DNA of 64,000 bases from CAZJYI01 sp964550025 (GTDB lineage Bacteria > Verrucomicrobiota > Kiritimatiellia > UBA8416 > CAYOBW01): positions 1 to 64,000 of the forward strand of contig CAZJYI010000003.1 in assembly GCA_964550025.1 (NCBI GenBank), given 5' to 3'. Numbering within the stretch: the first letter of the stretch is position 1; each line of letters starts with the position of its first letter. This document shows, piece by piece, positions 24,596-33,598 of this stretch. The notes under the pieces were generated by a model. That model had not been told where the DNA came from and made no database searches. It was given only the letters and a program-made list of their open reading frames with translations. The translations under genes and the position numbers were made by a program.

Positions 24596-25996
24596 ATGTC
24601 TGATAACGTGTACCCCATGCTGATCCACGGAGAACGGCGAACCACCCGGAGGTCGTTCGAAGTCATCAACCCGTCAACCGGGAGCGTGCTCGGCCTGGCG
24701 CCCGAAGCCGACGCCGATAGTATCGAGCAGACCCTCAACTCTGCGCAACAGGGATTCGCCACCTGGTCCGCCAGGAGCCCCGCGGAGCGCAAGGTCATCA
24801 TCCGCCGCTACGCCGACCTGCTCGACGTGCACAGCGACCGGATCATCAAGCTGTTGATGGAAGAAACGGGCAAGCCGCGCGACAACGCCGAATACGACTT
24901 CGGGATGCTCACGACCTGCCTGCGCTTTTTTGTCGAAGAGGCGGAGCGGCTCGACCAACCGGTCCTGCACGACCCCGATGGGCGTTTTCTGCACTACATC
25001 CTGCGTCAGCCGCTCGGGGTGGTCTTCGGCATGCTGGCGTGGAACTTTCCGCTGCTGAACGTGGGCTACAAGTTGGGGCCCGCACTGGCCGCCGGTTGTG
25101 CCGCGATCATCAGGCCGTCGAGCTCGACCCCTCTTGCGTCGCTGGAGTCGGTCTACCTCGCCAGGGAAGCCGGCGTGCCCGACGGCGTGATTAACATGAT
25201 CACCGGTACGGACTACGATGTCGTCAAGCCGTTGCTGCAGAGTGATATTCCGGCAATGATCACCATGATCGGATCCACCCGCGCGGGTCGGGAGGTGATG
25301 AAATCCGCCTGCACCAGCATCAAGCACTTCTCCGTGGAGTTGGGTGGGAATGCGCCGGTTGTCGTATATCCGGACGCTGACGTGCGCGACGCGGCCAACA
25401 AGGTCGTGGACCTCAAGTTTGCCAACTGCGGGCAGGTGTGCGTATCACCCAATCGCTGCTTCGTGCATGAGTCCGTCTACGACGAGTTCGTGCGGTGCGC
25501 CGCGGAACGGGCGGCGGGCGTCGAGATGGGGCCCCTGGTTTCGGACAAGGCGCGGCAGTTCGTGCTGGGGCTCGTCGAATCCGCCGTCGCCGACGGCGCC
25601 GCCATCGTCTGCGGCGGCAAGGCCGTCGAGGGCGACGGCTTCTTCATACAGCCTACCATCCTCCGGGATGTCGTCCCGGGAATGGCCGTGGCGCGCGAGG
25701 AGATCTTCGGCCCCGTGCTGCCGATCATCAGGTACACCGATACCGATGACGAGATCGCATTGGCCAATGACACCGAGTACGGCCTGGCGGCCTACGTGTT
25801 CACGTCCGGCCTGAAGAACGGTCTGCGTGCTGCGCGCGACATTCAAGCCGGCAGCGTTTGCGTCAACGAAGTGCACTACTCCGTGCAACTCCCGCACGGC
25901 GGGCTGAAGCAGAGCGGCGTCGGCAAGGATTGCTCGCGCTACAGTCTGGAGGAGTACCTGACCGTGAAGCGTGTGTCGGTGTTGATAGACAACTGA
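24596..25996 (+). CDS. NAD(P)-dependent aldehyde dehydrogenase
   Basis: 466 residues, normal for the superfamily. It has the cofactor segment FGMLAWNFPLLNVGYK, the general base in SVELGGNAPVV (glutamate 248) and the catalytic cysteine in NCGQVCVSPNR (cysteine 282), then EEIFGPVLPII. Overall it resembles the succinate-semialdehyde or glycolaldehyde/alpha-ketoglutarate-semialdehyde group. Twenty-one bases downstream begins a KDPG-type aldolase, and then an arabinofuranosidase, so a role in oxidising an aldehyde released from a keto-deoxy sugar acid is likely (glycolaldehyde if the substrate is 2-keto-3-deoxy-arabinonate). The substrate is inference from context. Confidence 0.88.
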   Translation: MSDNVYPMLIHGERRTTRRSFEVINPSTGSVLGLAPEADADSIEQTLNSAQQGFATWSARSPAERKVIIRRYADLLDVHSDRIIKLLMEETGKPRDNAEYDFGMLTTCLRFFVEEAERLDQPVLHDPDGRFLHYILRQPLGVVFGMLAWNFPLLNVGYKLGPALAAGCAAIIRPSSSTPLASLESVYLAREAGVPDGVINMITGTDYDVVKPLLQSDIPAMITMIGSTRAGREVMKSACTSIKHFSVELGGNAPVVVYPDADVRDAANKVVDLKFANCGQVCVSPNRCFVHESVYDEFVRCAAERAAGVEMGPLVSDKARQFVLGLVESAVADGAAIVCGGKAVEGDGFFIQPTILRDVVPGMAVAREEIFGPVLPIIRYTDTDDEIALANDTEYGLAAYVFTSGLKNGLRAARDIQAGSVCVNEVHYSVQLPHGGLKQSGVGKDCSRYSLEEYLTVKRVSVLIDN

Positions 25997-26017
25997 GCCA
26001 GGGCCGGAGGATTGGGA

Positions 26018-26695
26018 ATGAGCGAGACTGTCGTGGTGTTTGACGAGACGATCCTCCAGCGGCTGGCGGCAACGCGCGTCGTGGCCGGTTTCTCGGTCGA
26101 CAACGTTGAGCACGCCGTGCCCGTGGCCAGGGCATTGCTGGCCGGCGGCATAGACGCGATGGAGTTGACGTTGCGGACACCGGCTGCAATGGACGCCGTG
26201 CGTGCGGTCTGCGCGGAGGTTCCGGAGATGCTGGCCGGCGTCGGCACGATCCTCACCCCCGAGCAGGCGTTCGAAGTAAAGGAAGCGGGTGCCGATTTCG
26301 GGGTCGCTCCGGGACTGAACGCGCGCGTCGTGCGCGCGGCCAAGGAATCCGGGCTCTCCTTCGCACCGGGCATCTCCACGCCGTCTGAGCTCGAAGCGGC
26401 CATCGAATTGGGATGCCGCCTTGTGAAGTACTTTCCGGCCGAGGCGTCCGGCGGCATTCCATACCTGCGCAGTATGTCCGCACCCTACAAACACCTCGGC
26501 GTCCGGTTTTTCCCCCTGGGAGGCGTGAACAGCGACAACATGCTGAAGTATCTGGACGAAAGCAACGTGCCCGCCGTCGGCGGATCGTGGATTGTGAAGA
26601 GGGACCTGTTGCTGTGCGAAGACTGGGGCGCGATTACCGCGCGTGCCGCGGAGGTACGGAGGATACTGGAAGGTGAAGTGAGAGGACGGTTATGA
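26018..26695 (+). CDS. 2-keto-3-deoxy-sugar-acid aldolase (KDPG/KHG type)
   Basis: 225 residues from ATG 26018, seven bases after a GGAGG site. It is a class I aldolase of the Eda family: the catalytic glutamate lies in AMELTLRTP (Glu 49), the Schiff-base lysine in LVKYFPAEASGG (Lys 137), and phosphate/carboxylate-binding loops are VGTILTPEQA and PLGGVNSDN. These enzymes split 2-keto-3-deoxy acids into pyruvate and an aldehyde. No 6-phosphogluconate dehydratase is nearby, so a non-phosphorylated or other sugar acid is possible. Its stop overlaps the ATG of the GH127 gene (ATGA). Confidence 0.88.
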   Translation: MSETVVVFDETILQRLAATRVVAGFSVDNVEHAVPVARALLAGGIDAMELTLRTPAAMDAVRAVCAEVPEMLAGVGTILTPEQAFEVKEAGADFGVAPGLNARVVRAAKESGLSFAPGISTPSELEAAIELGCRLVKYFPAEASGGIPYLRSMSAPYKHLGVRFFPLGGVNSDNMLKYLDESNVPAVGGSWIVKRDLLLCEDWGAITARAAEVRRILEGEVRGRL

Positions 26696-28851
26696 GACTG
26701 AAAAGAGACTGGGGGTTCATCGTGTTAGCGCTGGGCGCCGTTGTTGCGACCGGGTACGGCAAGAAGGAAGGCGCGCAGGGCGGCGCACCGGTGATTGACA
26801 ATTCTCAAAGTCCCCATGTGAAGTTGCGCTGCATCCCAATACAGGATACACGGCTGACGGAAGGCTTCTGGGCGGAACGGTTTGACCTGGCGGCCACCAG
26901 GATGCTGCCGACGCTCGAGAAGACGATGCTGGGGGACGGGTCGGCCAACCTGAACCGGCTGAAGTATGCAGCCGGGTTGGAGGGCGGGTCCGCGCACGGC
27001 ACCCCCTGGGGCGATGGCGACAACTACAAGTGGATCGAGGCCATGGCCCATGTCTACAACGTGAACAAGGATCCCGCGCTCGACCGGAAAATGGATGCGT
27101 GGATCGGCGTCATCGGCAAGGCCATGGAGGAAGACGGCTATATCTCGACCAATATCGGGCACGACAAGGCCAAGCGCTTCCAGAGGGTCAACGCGCACGA
27201 GCTTTACAACATGGGCCATCTGCTGACGGCGGCCTGCATCCACTACCGCGTGACGGGCAAGGAGAGCTTCCTCGACCTGGCGAAGAAGAACGCGGACTTC
27301 CTCTGTCGTCAATGGAAGGCGGAGCCGGTGAAGATGGCGCGATTCCCGTGGAATCCATCCGTATTCATGGGAATGGCGGAGATGTACCGTACCACGCGCC
27401 ACCCGGAGTACCTGGGACTCCTGCGGACCATGATCGACAATCGCGGAACCCGTCCGAACCCGGACCGCAATCACGCCTACGGCGGTACCGACCAGACGCA
27501 GGACCGGGTTCCTCTGCGGCAGGAGACACTCGCGGTCGGGCACGCGGTGACGGGCAATTACATGTACTGCGGCGCGGCGGATCTCTATGCCGAAATCGGC
27601 GATCCCGAGATCCTCGCCGCACTGAAACGGATTTGGGCGGACATCCACGAACGGAAGACCGATATCACGCTCGGCGTGGCGATGGACCGCCACTCCAAAT
27701 CGCCTTCTCCGCGCGGCGACGCCGTGCACGAGAACTTCGCCAATGCGCCCTACCTGCAGCCGAATCTCTACAGTGAGACCTGCGCCAACATCGGGGCCGG
27801 CATGTTCAACTACCGCATGTTCCTGCTGACCGGCGACGCCAAGTATGCCGACTGGACCGAGCGCATGCTGTACAACACGCTCAACTCCGGCGTCGATCTG
27901 CAGGGCGAACATTGGTTCTACTGCAACCCGGTGAGCTGGGACGGCACCGAAGGAGACAAGATTCCCCAGAGGAACGGCAAAGATCCGAAGCGCCTGGTAC
28001 CGGGCCATCGCAGCGGCGTGCGCTGGCGCTTCATGAACTGCTACTGCTGCCCGCCCAGCGTCACCCGCACCACCGCCAAAATCCACAACTGGTTCTACAA
28101 CGTTTCCGACGACGGCGACCTGTGGGTGAACGTCTACGGCGGCAACAAGCTCGCGACCGCGCTGGCCGACGGCTCGAAGATCGCCCTGACCCAGACCACG
28201 GATTATCCCTGGGACGGGCAGATCAGAATCAAGCTTGATAACGTCGCGACTCATAAACCCATCTCGCTCCATTTCCGCATTCCCGGCTGGACGGAGAGCG
28301 CAACGGCTGCGGTCAACGGCGTGAAAACCGACGTGCTTCCGGAGCCGGGCAGCTACCTGGAGATCTGCCGCTACTGGTCGCCGGGCGATGAAATCGCGCT
28401 GGATTTTCCGATGCACGCGCGCCTGATGGAGGCCAACCCGAAGATCGCAAAGCTGCGCAACAAGGTAGCGGTCATGCGCGGCCCGATGGTCTACTGCCTG
28501 GAACTGCCGAAGGCAGAGGGCGGCGAGGCAGTTTTTGAAAGCGGCGTGTACCTGCCCGAGAGCATCAGGTTGACGCCTGAACATCGACCTGGCTTTCTCG
28601 GTGGTGTCACCGTACTGAAAGGCACGGCGCTGACCAGGGAAGGAAGAAATGCATTCCGGCGCGCCCACGGCAAGGCGCCACGTTCATCAGGCGGATCGGA
28701 CTGGAAGGATGGGGAACTGTACCGCCCAATGAAGCCGGCAGCATCCGAGCTTCCGGAATCCGGGGCGGTCGAGGTGGAGTTGATCCCCTACTACGCGTGG
28801 GCCAACCGCGGCCTCGCCTACATGGATGTCTGGATCCCGTTGGCGCGGTAG
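26692..28851 (+). CDS. GH127-family glycoside hydrolase (beta-L-arabinofuranosidase-like)
   Basis: 719 residues. After a short N-terminal hydrophobic segment (FIVLALGAVVATGYGKKEG), an alpha/alpha barrel carries family landmarks: LTEGFWAERFDLA, NAHELYNMGHLL, the catalytic-region glutamate and cysteines in ETCANIGAG and MNCYCCPPSVTRTTAK. The Cys-rich segment coordinates zinc in characterised GH127 enzymes. The C-terminal beta domain starts near residue 510. It removes beta-L-arabinofuranose from glycans. A four-base overlap with the aldolase makes ALDH-aldolase-GH127 a single operon, plausibly for arabinose-type sugars. The N-terminus looks like a weak lipoprotein or signal sequence, not a clean one. 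Confidence 0.85.
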   Translation: MRLKRDWGFIVLALGAVVATGYGKKEGAQGGAPVIDNSQSPHVKLRCIPIQDTRLTEGFWAERFDLAATRMLPTLEKTMLGDGSANLNRLKYAAGLEGGSAHGTPWGDGDNYKWIEAMAHVYNVNKDPALDRKMDAWIGVIGKAMEEDGYISTNIGHDKAKRFQRVNAHELYNMGHLLTAACIHYRVTGKESFLDLAKKNADFLCRQWKAEPVKMARFPWNPSVFMGMAEMYRTTRHPEYLGLLRTMIDNRGTRPNPDRNHAYGGTDQTQDRVPLRQETLAVGHAVTGNYMYCGAADLYAEIGDPEILAALKRIWADIHERKTDITLGVAMDRHSKSPSPRGDAVHENFANAPYLQPNLYSETCANIGAGMFNYRMFLLTGDAKYADWTERMLYNTLNSGVDLQGEHWFYCNPVSWDGTEGDKIPQRNGKDPKRLVPGHRSGVRWRFMNCYCCPPSVTRTTAKIHNWFYNVSDDGDLWVNVYGGNKLATALADGSKIALTQTTDYPWDGQIRIKLDNVATHKPISLHFRIPGWTESATAAVNGVKTDVLPEPGSYLEICRYWSPGDEIALDFPMHARLMEANPKIAKLRNKVAVMRGPMVYCLELPKAEGGEAVFESGVYLPESIRLTPEHRPGFLGGVTVLKGTALTREGRNAFRRAHGKAPRSSGGSDWKDGELYRPMKPAASELPESGAVEVELIPYYAWANRGLAYMDVWIPLAR

Positions 28852-28931
28852 GTGCGCTTTGGCTCAACCGTTCAAAGGAACAACCGGGAAGAACCGCAGA
28901 CAAGCGTCCGGGTTCCGGTGAGGTATGCGGG

Positions 28932-30308
28932 CTATTTCCGTGCCCGTTTCCGGGTCTGCCGCTCGAAGTACTCTTCCAGGGGTTTTCGCCCGCGACCGGT
29001 TGGCGGCGGTCCCAGCTTGTAGCTCGGGTCCAGTTTCTGGATCTGAAGTTCGAACTCAATCCAATGCACTTCCCAGAGCGTTACGAGCTCGGAATACCTC
29101 TTCTGCATGGCGTCTCGGCTTGCATCAGAACCGGCATTCGCCAATGCCGATTGCGCGTTTCGCGCGACAACGAAGTCTTGCTTAAAGACCGCGTCCTGTT
29201 TCTTGCGGATCGCAGCTATCTTCTGCTCATTGACCGACGGGAACTCCCGCTTCGCTTCAAGTATCTTGGTCGAGTACTTCACCTCCGTGCCATCGGCCTG
29301 CTTCTCCGTCTTCTCTTTGTATTTGTAGACTGTGGTCTTGGCGTCGTCCCCTTTCCCCACGGTGATGTGTCCCACGGGAGGGATCTCGAGAGTTGGGTCT
29401 TTGTCGGCGATCACATCGATAACCCTGCCATCCGGAGTTCGAATCTCGCGAAAACCGTATTCGCTCATCTTGAACCCCTCTTTCTTCACGCGAATCTGTT
29501 CGGGCGTGAGAAAGAGCCATGGCGGCGCATCCTCACCCACTTCCCAGATCTTAGGGGGGTTCTCCTTGCCCGGGCCGGAGCTTGGTTTGGATGCAGGCGT
29601 CGTGGGCAATGGTGACGGGTTGGCGGTCGGTGGCGGTTTTGACACTGCAACCGTCTTCGATGTCGTTCCCGTGGAAGGGGTTTTCTTCACAGGCTTCTGC
29701 TGTGGCTTCTTTGCTTGCTTCTTCTTCGCAGCACGTTTTGCGGCCTCCTCCGCCTTGTCAATTGCCTCCTTTTGCTGGATGTACATTTCCCTGGCGCCAT
29801 CGCGCACTTCCTGAGTTGAGCCAAATTTTGATTTCCAGACGGAGTTCTCGTAGGCCTGCTTGCGCTGCGCATCGAAATCGTCCGGCTTCGGTTTCTCGTG
29901 ACTCTCCCAGGGAGGGGGCGGAATGTCCTTCTTGAGTTGCTCCTTGAGCTCTTCCTTCCTCGTATGAAGCTTCTCCTCCTCCTTGTCCAGCTCATCTTGT
30001 TTCTGCTGGTTCTTCTTCTGCTCCTGTTCCTCAATGGCTTCAAACTCGTCAGCCGTTGTCCGGTGTTGCTCGAAACCGGTCTCCTGTTTCTTCCATTTTT
30101 CGATTTCCGCCTGCAGCTCCTCGTATCGCTCTTTGAGCCGTTTCCTCTTCCGCTCAAGCTCCTCGAGCTCCCGATCAGCTTCTTCGATCTTGTCCTCCGT
30201 CGCGTAGTATGCGTCCACGGAGCCTTCCGCGAGGGAAGAAGGCGCCGCCACCATGATCACGAGGAAGCCGGCACACGCGACCCAATACCATCTGGTTGTT
30301 CTGTTCAT
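28932..30308 (-). CDS. Exported coiled-coil protein of unknown function
   Basis: 458 residues with signal peptide VACAGFLVIMVAAPSSLAEG. Residues about 35-190 are a very charged coiled coil (EELERKRKRLKERYEELQAE), followed by a Lys/Ala stretch and a Pro/Ser/Thr linker (about 195-255). The C-terminal half holds a small beta-rich part (REIRTPDGRVIDVIADKDP) and another helical segment with basic tail RQTRKRARK. No family was recognised. It may be a periplasmic spacer or adaptor. Lower G+C than its neighbours. It converges with the GH127 gene. Confidence 0.7.
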   Translation of the reverse strand: MNRTTRWYWVACAGFLVIMVAAPSSLAEGSVDAYYATEDKIEEADRELEELERKRKRLKERYEELQAEIEKWKKQETGFEQHRTTADEFEAIEEQEQKKNQQKQDELDKEEEKLHTRKEELKEQLKKDIPPPPWESHEKPKPDDFDAQRKQAYENSVWKSKFGSTQEVRDGAREMYIQQKEAIDKAEEAAKRAAKKKQAKKPQQKPVKKTPSTGTTSKTVAVSKPPPTANPSPLPTTPASKPSSGPGKENPPKIWEVGEDAPPWLFLTPEQIRVKKEGFKMSEYGFREIRTPDGRVIDVIADKDPTLEIPPVGHITVGKGDDAKTTVYKYKEKTEKQADGTEVKYSTKILEAKREFPSVNEQKIAAIRKKQDAVFKQDFVVARNAQSALANAGSDASRDAMQKRYSELVTLWEVHWIEFELQIQKLDPSYKLGPPPTGRGRKPLEEYFERQTRKRARK

Positions 30309-30549
30309 AGTTCACCCTCGGGAAATCGCTATTCAGGCGGTAGGGCCATACGGCCGTCGACGCCCGTCCGTAGGGAACACTCTGATATTGAATAGTGTAA
30401 CGTTCAACGCACAGTTTTCAAGGAGCAAACCACTGTGAATCGAACGACTCTTCCACTTTCGGGTGGACGAGAGCGGCGACGAGAGCGGATCACGATTCCC
30501 TCCGGTCGTTCCTTTCTCTCTCTACTCGCCAACTTCGGCTCGAAGTTCA

Positions 30550-33500
30550 CTATTCGAAGGCCATCACTTCGACAAGGTGTCGGCCCGTGTTGGCCGAGTT
30601 GCCTGTCTGCGTGACGCGTATGTAGCGCGCTTCGGCGGGCTCGAGTTCACAGACATACCCGTCTGCCGTCGATGGCGCCGTGTTGTCGCGCCGGTCGGCG
30701 ACCATCTTCCAACTCCCGCCATCCAGCGATGTCTCGACCGTGAAGCCGTAGTGCCGCCTGTCGCCATAGTAGCACACCACCACGACGCGGCTGACGCGCA
30801 TCGCTTCCCCGAGGTCCACCTGCCACCAGGCCGGTTCGCCCCCTCGAACGTCCATCGCCCAGTAGCTGTTGGTGTCGTTTGCGCAACCGTCGTTGGCAAG
30901 GTGCGCCGGATGCGGCGCCAGTGATGTCGAACAGGTTGCGGGCTTGCCGGTGGTCAGGCTGGCCGCATCCGGTTTGAACTCGCGGCCGTCGGGTGTCAAA
31001 GTCCCCTTGAGGCACATGGCACGGATGGTGGGGTTCGCGTGGAGCTTGGGTTCCCGTCCCGGCAGATGATGCCCGGTGACGGCATACCAGTAGCGCTTGT
31101 CGACCTCGTGGGGATCCAGCGGGTCCTTCTCCCGGTCGAACGACTCCGGGAGTATCCCATGGCGCTTCATCTCGCGGATGTACTCGGGAGGCGCCTTCCA
31201 ACCCGGCGTGTCCCACCGCGGATCCGAATCGTGCAGCGCCTTGGCATCCCCGATCGCGGCCAGCAATGCCTGGTAGTCAGGGTCCTCCTTGGACTTGAAA
31301 ACCGCCGTCGCGTCGCCGTTGGCGTTGCTGCATACCCCGTACCCGCCCGCCTTTGTCGCGAGGGGCGCGAGAAGCTGCACGGACTGCTCCGGGTGGGTCA
31401 GGTTGTAGAGGATGTGCTGCTGGTAGCGCCAGACGGCGCGGTTGTCCCTCTGCTTGATCTTCCAGGCGCGCTGCGGCTGGATCAGCTTGGTGCCCTGGCC
31501 CCAGTCCGCGGGGTGCCTGGGGACATGGCGCACTCCCGTGTGGCAACTTGCACAGCGGCGTTGAATGACCTCCGACGCACGCTTGATGTTCTTGCTTTTC
31601 AGTATCCGGGTGTCGATGGCGGTGAAGTGCGAGGCCTCGTATCCGGTACTGCCGATCATCCCCTGGATGAGGGCGGCGTAGGTGCCGATCCACGGGGCGC
31701 CGCAATGGATCCAGTGCCGCACTATTTCAACTTCCTGCGCACTGAGTTTCGCATCGTAGTGCTCGCCGCGCAGCATGTTCATGATCGGGCTCGCCGCATC
31801 GCCGAGCCCGTAGGGCGGGTAGTTGCTTTTGGGCATATTGCACCCGTCGGAAAACTGGTAGGTCGCGCTCAGCGTGTAGTAGCTGTGCGAATAGACTGGG
31901 CCGTGGTCGCCGGTGAGCAGCACGCCCCCGTCGCGCTTCCGCGGGTTGTGGCATCGCACGCAGTGCCTGTCGAGAATGGGCTGGATGTCCCGCGGGTAGT
32001 CGATAACATCGGGGATTCCGGGTACGGGAGAAATCGCGCTCGGCGGCCGCTTCATCGCCTGGAGGCGACCGGTATTGATCGAGTCCGGCGCTGCCTGCCT
32101 GTCCTCGTGGCAGCCGACGCAACTGGCGACTTCGCCGGGCATGACCGAGAGGAAGCTCTGCATGCGCTTGACCGCTCTTCCCTCCTTGTCGAGAGCGACC
32201 AGAATGAGCGCCCTGTTGGCCGGCACGTCGAAATGAGCGGAACCGTCCTTCTCGACGGGCACGGTGCCGAGAATGCGTTCGAGCGTAAACGTGCCGCCGT
32301 AGCTCAACGGTTCCATGCTGCCGGTATAGTTGATCGGCTTCGGCAGCGACTCCAGGATCAGCAGCCTCTTGATCTGTCCCTTCTCGACGCCCTTCATGTT
32401 GCGGCCAATCGTCGCGTCCGCCAGGACCAGCGTGCCCGTGGTACGGGACAGGTCGATACGGCGTGGAATGACGCGCTCGCGCCTGCGCGGCAACAGGGGG
32501 CGCGGCTCGTTCAGCTCGAGGCCCTCGTGGGCGTAGAGGGTGGTCAGCTTGCCGTCCCCGTCGAGGTGAACCAGGTTCCTGCCTTGCGCGGCAAGGAAGT
32601 CCGTCTGCGACAAGGCCCACGGGTCGCGCATGTTGCCGGCCCTGTTGAGAACGCGGACGGCATGGGGGGCGTCTGGGCCGAAGCGGTCGGTCACCGTGCA
32701 GACCGTGCCCGCATGCTCGGCCCTGCCGTGGCCCGGCGAGTGAATGAACACGATGCGGTCAGTGCCCGGAATGGGTTGCGGATCGATGAAGACGCCGCCC
32801 GGGCGCATGTTGCCGTAATAGACCATCTGGCCCGTGCCGTCCGGGTTGACACTCCACAGGTGGTGATAGTGGACCTGGCTGCGGTCGACGTACTCCCAGC
32901 GCTGGAAGACCACGCGCCCGTCGGGCAGCACGCAGGGGGTGTTGTCGTGTTCGACGTTGGCGGAGGTCTGGCGGATGCTCCCGCCGTCGCGATCACACTT
33001 GTACAGCGTCGCGACTTGTGTGACCCAGCAGTTCACGAAACGCCGTGCGCGGCCGCTGACGAACATGATCGAGTTGTCCGGCAGCCAACACGGCTCGATG
33101 TCGTCGTAGATACCGAACGTGAGTTGCCGCAAACCGCTGCCGTCCGATTGGATCTCGTAGAGGTGAAAGACACCCGTGCCGCCCTTGCGGTAGCTGAAGA
33201 GGATCGTTTTGCCGTCGTAATGGATAGCGGGATCGCGAAATGTCCCGGCCGGATCCTCGAGGAGTACGGTGCTCTTCCCGGTGGTCAGACCGAGTCTGCG
33301 GAGCGAACCACCGGAGGCGTAGGCTTTCTTGCGCGGATCCCGCGCGTAGTAGCCCAGGTTCGCATACCAGTGGCCGTCACTGATCTTGCCGTGTCCGCGA
33401 TGGGCGCGCTCCGCGAAGACGACTTCCCTGACCCCGAATTGATCGGACAAGTGGCGACACAACCGGTCGCGGTCACTCCCGCTTGTTCCCGGCACGCGGC

Positions 33501-33591
33501 TTTGGCCGGACGCCTTGACGGAAAAAGACATCCCCGGCGCGGCGAGAAGGAGCAAAACGGCTACCGCACGCATCGCAGCCATGCGATTCAT
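30550..33591 (-). CDS. Hydrazine-synthase-alpha-like multi-c-type cytochrome with discoidin domain
   Basis: From ATG 33591, about 1013 residues with signal peptide (RAVAVLLLLAAPGMSFS). Residues 100-420 are a TolB/PD40-type propeller (ILFSYRKGGTGVFHLYEI, CVLPDGRVVFQRWEYVD), then an HzsA-like middle domain (GTVPVEKDGSAHFDVPANRA) with three CxxCH sites: CVGCH (about 489), CVRCH (about 543) and CASCH (about 679). The last 150 residues form an F5/8-type C (discoidin) domain, WWQVDLGEAMRVSRVVVV. Such proteins in PVC bacteria are annotated from the anammox hydrazine synthase fold, but hydrazine chemistry is not implied; glycan binding by the discoidin domain fits an extracellular oxidoreductase. Follows the MORN lipoprotein by seven bases. 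Confidence 0.8.
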   Translation of the reverse strand: MNRMAAMRAVAVLLLLAAPGMSFSVKASGQSRVPGTSGSDRDRLCRHLSDQFGVREVVFAERAHRGHGKISDGHWYANLGYYARDPRKKAYASGGSLRRLGLTTGKSTVLLEDPAGTFRDPAIHYDGKTILFSYRKGGTGVFHLYEIQSDGSGLRQLTFGIYDDIEPCWLPDNSIMFVSGRARRFVNCWVTQVATLYKCDRDGGSIRQTSANVEHDNTPCVLPDGRVVFQRWEYVDRSQVHYHHLWSVNPDGTGQMVYYGNMRPGGVFIDPQPIPGTDRIVFIHSPGHGRAEHAGTVCTVTDRFGPDAPHAVRVLNRAGNMRDPWALSQTDFLAAQGRNLVHLDGDGKLTTLYAHEGLELNEPRPLLPRRRERVIPRRIDLSRTTGTLVLADATIGRNMKGVEKGQIKRLLILESLPKPINYTGSMEPLSYGGTFTLERILGTVPVEKDGSAHFDVPANRALILVALDKEGRAVKRMQSFLSVMPGEVASCVGCHEDRQAAPDSINTGRLQAMKRPPSAISPVPGIPDVIDYPRDIQPILDRHCVRCHNPRKRDGGVLLTGDHGPVYSHSYYTLSATYQFSDGCNMPKSNYPPYGLGDAASPIMNMLRGEHYDAKLSAQEVEIVRHWIHCGAPWIGTYAALIQGMIGSTGYEASHFTAIDTRILKSKNIKRASEVIQRRCASCHTGVRHVPRHPADWGQGTKLIQPQRAWKIKQRDNRAVWRYQQHILYNLTHPEQSVQLLAPLATKAGGYGVCSNANGDATAVFKSKEDPDYQALLAAIGDAKALHDSDPRWDTPGWKAPPEYIREMKRHGILPESFDREKDPLDPHEVDKRYWYAVTGHHLPGREPKLHANPTIRAMCLKGTLTPDGREFKPDAASLTTGKPATCSTSLAPHPAHLANDGCANDTNSYWAMDVRGGEPAWWQVDLGEAMRVSRVVVVCYYGDRRHYGFTVETSLDGGSWKMVADRRDNTAPSTADGYVCELEPAEARYIRVTQTGNSANTGRHLVEVMAFE

Positions 33592-33598
33592 GACGGGA

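Noticed and set aside
24596..26695. Entner-Doudoroff operon
   Set aside because: Aldolase is present but no 6-phosphogluconate dehydratase or sugar-acid kinase; the GH127 partner points to pentose chemistry instead.
30550..33591. Anammox hydrazine synthase
   Set aside because: Only the fold resembles the alpha subunit; no beta/gamma subunits or hydrazine dehydrogenase are in the window, and the discoidin tail points to another role.
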